Assembly: GCA_029339505.1 (NCBI GenBank)
Contig: JAQISU010000123.1
Location: forward strand, 2,199,001 to 2,263,000
DNA: 64,000 nt
Direction: 5' to 3'
Source: Unio delphinus
Lineage: Eukaryota; Mollusca; Bivalvia; Unionida; Unionidae
Of this stretch, positions 58,668 to 64,000 are shown one piece after another. The translations under genes were made by a program, and so were the position numbers. Within the stretch, counting starts at the first letter, position 1. Each line of letters begins with the position of its first letter. The notes below the pieces were generated by a model. That model saw only the letters and a program-made list of their open reading frames with translations, had not been told where the DNA came from and did no database searches.

Positions 58668-61600
58668 CTGCAGAAAGAAAGGGACATAATTCTAAATGAA
58701 AGAAAAACCTTGAATCTGGTCAACATGGACAACTAAATTTCTACAACAGAACCATACGCCCAACCATCTTAGTTACTACCGTTAGTGACAGCAGTTAGCT
58801 GGGGTGTGATTGTAAAATCAATGAACTGGACAAATGTTAACAAACTTGGCTATGCAGAATCTGTCTCAATCAGTTTCTTGCTGCAAATTCTTTTTAGTGA
58901 TTTGTTTTCCAAAAGTAGCACAACAAGAAAAGATTTTTGGTTCAGAAAACCCATAAAACTTAAAACTATTTTTAAGAAATGGACATCACTTTATCACTTT
59001 AGGCATCTCAGCGCATGTTCTGGATTTGTGATTTCCAGGATAACTACATTTCCAAGTTTTCTTACTTTGGTAATTTCATTAATTTACAATTTCCAGCAAA
59101 ACATCTAAATTTGGTGTCGCCTTTAACAAGCTGTACTAATTCAAAAAATCTTTCTTACATAAAAAGCCTATCAATTAAGATAGTAGGGTTGGTTTTAATC
59201 AGGATTCTCTAGTGCAGTCATTTGTAATCACTCAATTTCTTCCCTGCTCCTTAGATTTAGAGTTAACGATTCATTTGTAATATGAAGCAAATTTAACATT
59301 TGGAGACAACCATTAATTATGGTTGATTTTCATACAGCAACAAAACTGAAATCGCACACAAGCAAATTTCACACTGTAGAGTCCTGTGATTCTTTGGAAA
59401 TATTTATTGCACAAAATTAAGTGCATGTTAGGAACTCAATCATTCTTTCAAAGGAATCAGATAAAAGTTATAAACAGTCTAGAGAAAAAGAAAAATAAAC
59501 CATGTGGGGAAAAAAACCTAATGTATAGATGTTATCATTGCATGTGCTGTAGGCAAACCTCAAACAAAGCATTTGAAGTAAAATCTGTAATGAAATCAGT
59601 GGAATCGCATCAAAAGCATACAAATAACTAATAAACATCATAACATGAAGGGTACAAATCCTTTCACAGCAGTGGAACCTTCAACTTTCAGTAACACAAT
59701 GCACATGGGTGTACTCATGATACAGTATGTTTAGTTTAATCCTGTTTAAGTTAAATTTGTAAAGTTTTTGCTCCATAAAAAATGAAGTAACTGATGACAG
59801 GGTGGTGGAGATTTGTCCTAACATACATTTACTTATTTTATATTAACTTATTTTATGAGGAAGATACGGAAAAAAGGAGTAAGATCAAGTCTACGGATGG
59901 AAGGGATCATTATCACAAATCTGACAACATTCTGAACGGAAAGTGGACTGTTGTGCCATCATCACTGTACATGGTAACTAATTAATTACAAACAATGTAC
60001 ATTCTTCGTACAAACTTTTCCTGACATATTGCACTTTTATCTGACAGTGAAATGTAATTTAAAGTTCATATTTTATATATGTAATTAATGCTGATGATTC
60101 AATATCAAAATCCTATTCATATTCCTCTTTGAAACCTCATCTCAATTCAGCCAAGGGCATTATTTGGACATAAAAGTATCACTGTTGCACCATAAAACTG
60201 TCATCTACACGTTGTCTCTTTTGAAATATGAAGTGATACAACACTAGCATGCAGACTAAATAATAAACATATTTTCAGACACGCCTGCATGCATTTTATT
60301 ATTATTCCTTAGAACTTGAATAAAATCTACATATGATCATAAACTCTCCTAAAAAATTTCATTACCAATTATCATTTGTATGCATCACACAAAGCAGGAG
60401 AACAAATTAATGGTAGTCTAGATTCCAATGAATAAATGAATATCTATGACAGATTTTGTTAAGAACTTTGATGCACTTTGATGCATATCCTAATATCTTC
60501 CTCGTCATCCAAGTAACGTCTTTATAACCTAAATATGTACTTTAACATTGCCCAAATCTGGGATAAATCTGGAACCAACACTATATTCTAACCTTTTGAG
60601 GCTTTCTTCCATGTGAGAGATGAAATTCCTTTCACATATTTCTTACATTTTTTAAAACTGCATCGACCTTTCTGAAAACGCACTGATAAATTTTTATATC
60701 CTTGTTGAAAAACAACTAATCTCAGCCCAGACTTGGCTGAGTTTTAATATTCAAGTCATTTATGTTTGGCTCAAGATTATAACAGAACTTGACCATTCCC
60801 AGTCGGCAAAATGAAAATTATGTCTAGTGTTTAGTCAATATAAGCTATTTGAAAAGGTCCTGGTGAAGTTTTGAGGAGAAACAAAAATAGTTATGAAATA
60901 ATACATCAACAAATATAAAGAAAGATGATACAAGTCTCATGCTCCAAATAACAAAGAAGAAAATGAAGCTTTGTAAAGAAATACCCACAATGATTTACAC
61001 CAAAATTTGATTTGATTCCATGTTTTGATGCCAAGTGTACAAATGCCTTTCTTTTCCTGGTACTTCAAAACCATTTACAACATGGGCCAATTAGAGAAAG
61101 TACAAGGTCCACAGTCAGCTGCTAACAAGTATTTTAAGTAGTTCTCTGAACAGTTTTAAAGTATTAGCTAAGGTACCATTCCCTTGTAGTTCATTTTCAC
61201 TCAGTACAATCATACAGTATATTTGTTGTTGCTGTTTTTAATTAAGCTCCAATTACCAGCTCAGCAAGCCAGCCACCAATGACAGATAAAGTACAATTAT
61301 GTGTTATTTATAATAATTCCCTGGGAGACTCTCCATAATTAACTATTGCCTCTTTCTATTAACGAGGAATGACTTTAATGTGTGAGCTGACAAGCTTGTA
61401 GCTAAGACTTACTTTCAAGGAATTTCAGTTGTTTTGCTGTTTTAATGAAGAGAGGTGAAATTGGGGAAGGGGACAAGTAAACATCTGCCAGATGTTATTG
61501 TCTTCAAAATAAAATTACTATTTGTGAAAGACAAACTTTCATGTTTTATTTATTTCCTTGTTTAGATTTGCAAATGATGGACAACAAGCTAGCAATTCTC

Positions 61601-62232
61601 ATATTATATTATCTGCACAGGTATAACCTCTGACATTCAGCAAGTATATAATAGGAAATGTACAGGTGTGTGTAATACAACCATGACAGATTGAAACAAA
61701 AGAGACAAACTTAATGGCCATTGAAAGGTTCAGTAATATTACATAGATAAAAATATAATACTGTCTGCACTGTTCAGACATTAAGTTCAACATAGAGAAA
61801 AGGATTATTATAAAACTATCAAAAAATGTAAACACCTTACACAACTTATGTAAAAGATACCTTTGCAGATGTGAACTGCTTAATTTAATAGCAAACTATG
61901 ACAAAATACATGTGCCTTAGCTATACAAAATTATATATATATAAAACTCCCTAAATATTTTGTTTGCTTAAAAACAGTATATAATCAGATTATACATAAT
62001 AATGAATAATATAATACAATTACAAGAATGTGCAAGATATACTGGTTATTTCAATTATCATAAAGAGAAAAGCTATCTGATGACCATATGTTGGGCTATA
62101 AATACAATAACATTAAATGAACAGAAAAAACAATTATTGATATTCATTAAAAAATGTTTTTGTCATTATCAGGTTTCTAGAAATTCTCCTATGAGCCATA
62201 TTTTGTTGTTTTATTTTTCACTTCATGATTGG

Positions 62233-62409
62233 AAGCTATGCTAGCTCATGTGGGAAGAGTGTTGGACTTGTAATCAATGGATCAGGGTTTGATATTCATC
62301 AAAGACAGCCTGCATCAGCTGCCTGACCATGTCCCTGCAAAGGCACTAAGATACTACGTGTATTTTCTACCCAATAATGGTGAAAAATAAAATAAAAATA
62401 AAACAAAAA
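62233..62409 (+). mobile_element. SINE family C, copy with (AATAAAA)n tail
   Basis: The A box is tagctcatgtgggaagag, the loop cttgtaa gives anticodon-position TGT, and the B box is gggtttgatattc. Then ccatgtccctgcaaaggcac is the post-tRNA module, and the tail is aaataaaataaaaataaaac. No clean target duplication was found. Confidence 0.7.
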
Positions 62410-63260
62410 CGTTTATTAAATATTTGCATCTTATGGTCAATTTCTAAAGCTCTCACACCTTGATGATGTCTAATTCAGCTAATAAACACTTCAGTAGCAA
62501 TAGCTGACCTTTAAAAACTCAAAGTCTAAAATAAACACCGTAATATTTTATCTTCAAGCCATCTTAATTTCCCTGATTCAAAATCTAGGAATTGCCTTGT
62601 AATCTCATACAAAATAAACAACTGGTTAATGTGTACTAGACAAACATTACAATCAGATGAACCACTGACAAGGTCATTTCAAAATTTTTAAAGTCAGCTA
62701 CCATGCAATTGAACAGAACAATTTTATATAGTTATTCTTTGATGATAATGTGGACTAACATCATAAATTTGCAATAAATCATTTACTAAGTGGGTTTCAA
62801 ATTCAACAGAGAGAGTGTTTAAGCTGCAGATATAATTGAATGAATGAATAGGTTAAAATCGACAATATTTCCAAAGGACAATATATCATAAAAGTTTCAT
62901 GGAAATCCCTTTATGTGTACCTCAGTCTGCACTGACCTCTAATTGGAATAAATCTGGTACTTTTTTAATTTGACTAAAAGAAGTGTCAACATCAAAGGTG
63001 TAGCTAGATAGGCACCATCCTAATGAAAATCAATGGCTGCCCATAGACTTTCCTTAGCAATACAATCAGCAACCCAGTCCTTATCTCAACACTCTGATTA
63101 ATGATGGAACTCTTTTGCCTCATCCCTTGTACAAGTCAAATAGTAACAGATAATAGACCATTGGTCACTGATTAAAACCAGAGATCTTTATCATACAATC
63201 TTCACTCACCTATTCAAATATTTACATAATTATCTCATTAGCACTGGTCTTACACATTAG

Positions 63261-63320
63261 CAGTGTGTGTGCGTGTGTGCGTGTGTGTGTGTGTGTGCTT
63301 GCACGCGCATGCGTGCGTGT
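63261..63320. repeat. GT/GC alternating run (SINE tail)
   Basis: (GT)n interspersed with gcgt, cacgcgcatgcgtgcg. Strict purine-pyrimidine alternation holds over most of 60 bases, which favours Z-DNA. Confidence 0.9.
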
Positions 63321-63644
63321 GATTTGGATTTTTAACATAGCTTGAACAATTTTTCAGTCATATTACTACAATGTCTACAGTGTGACAGTTCATAATGATG
63401 TCTATTGCTGGAGCATCTGATGATGCCACAGACATGTAGACATAATGTCCCGCCTAGTCACATTTTCCTGACGCTGGGCAGACCAGTTGTAACACTAACC
63501 TCTTAATGCTGAGAGCCAAGCAAGGCAGCTGTTTGTATCATTTTTTTTATTTTGTAAGTCTATGGTATGACTCGGCTGGGGATCAAACTCATGACCTCTC
63601 ACATTCAAGGTGGATTCTCTAACCACTGGGCCACCAGAGCAGTC
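63261..63644 (-). mobile_element. SINE family B, copy 4, with a GT/GC-rich expanded tail
   Basis: On the minus strand the head has tggcccagtggttagag and a weak B box (gagtttgatcccc). The body follows, with an insertion of T/A-rich bases after gtatca. The 9-bp target duplication acacattag (63252-63260 and 63645-63653) encloses both the SINE and the GT-rich run at 63261-63320, so that run is the SINE's own tail and not a neighbouring microsatellite. Confidence 0.88.
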
Positions 63645-64000
63645 ACACATTAGTATGGAAGAACTGGTTTAGCTGAACATAAAACAACAACTACAAGAAC
63701 ACAAATTTATCAGTCTATCTACCAGGAAAAGATTTGGAAAAATTCAGCTAGTATTCACAAACATTAGCTAAAAATCCCTTTGATGTCTGCATCAGTCCGT
63801 ACATTTTAAATTAACAAGCTGAAAAGTATAACACCAAGAAGGATCATTCCTACTAACTGCACTATTTTTCGTTTTCTTGAGATTTTTAATCAAATTATAT
63901 ATGAATCTTCAATACTGATGGATCTCATATCAGTTATAAATTTATATTTCATAAGTCTCAAATTATTTCGTACATAATTGTAAATCTCACTAATCCCTAA

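Larger units (their letters stand above)
58668..64000 (-). other. Partial intron upstream of exon A
   Basis: This is intron sequence before the exon A acceptor; its donor lies beyond the window. Apart from a SINE C copy near 62233-62409 and a SINE B copy with a GT-rich tail at 63261-63644, it looks like unique AT-rich sequence. Small open frames at 58785-59108, 59386-59631 and 62002-62244 have no recognisable motifs. Confidence 0.7.

Noticed and set aside
58785..59108. 107-codon plus-strand ORF near exon A
   Set aside because: No recognisable motif, wrong strand for the host gene, and composition typical of AT-rich intron.

Overview
This is a eukaryotic, AT-rich window. It has no operons, no ribosome binding sites and no intact small gene. 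It is a run of animal introns. Three short minus-strand exons with clean GT/AG borders (58529-58667, 33940-34038, 4465-4527) join in frame and encode an acidic linker followed by the first part of a PDZ domain. The motifs EEKLGLTLCYG and SIAAKDGRIREGDQIIQ match what I know of the second PDZ domain of PDZRN3/PDZRN4 (LNX3/LNX4) RING-type E3 ubiquitin ligases. The SINEs resemble molluscan SINEs as I remember them, so a mollusc or other lophotrochozoan is the most likely source. That is an inference, because no search was run.

Layout on the gene strand (minus, read from 64000 down to 1): 64000-58668 is an intron; 58529-58667 is exon A; 58528-34039 is a 24.5 kb intron; 33940-34038 is exon B; 33939-4528 is a 29.4 kb intron; 4465-4527 is exon C; 4464-1 is the start of the next intron. 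Only 301 of 64000 bases are recognisably coding for the host. Both ends of the gene, including the RING domain and the C-terminus, lie outside the window.

The introns hold two kinds of sequence. First, there are more than twenty unrelated minisatellite arrays with units of 20-87 bp. By a rough hand sum they cover about 15 kb, near a quarter of the window. The largest, at 53782-56090, has about 64 copies of a 36-bp unit and shows two higher-order duplications. Second, there are dispersed elements: two tRNA-derived SINE families (A with 4 copies, B with 7), a third looser tRNA-headed group (C), a decayed LINE reverse-transcriptase fragment with a hairpin 3' tail, three hAT-like elements, three copies of a TTAA-flanked piggyBac-like MITE, a small TIR MITE, and two unclassified dispersed families. 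Several elements sit inside minisatellites, some with exact target-site duplications.

All long open reading frames in the window are artefacts of arrays whose unit length is a multiple of three or whose units lack stops. I found no CRISPR array, no intact tRNA or rRNA, and no convincing new gene system. The most notable features are the giant-intron PDZRN-like gene, a tRNA-like head that runs into a B-box-like minisatellite, an inverted pair of satellite arms with a hAT remnant in one arm, and the higher-order structure of the 36-bp array.
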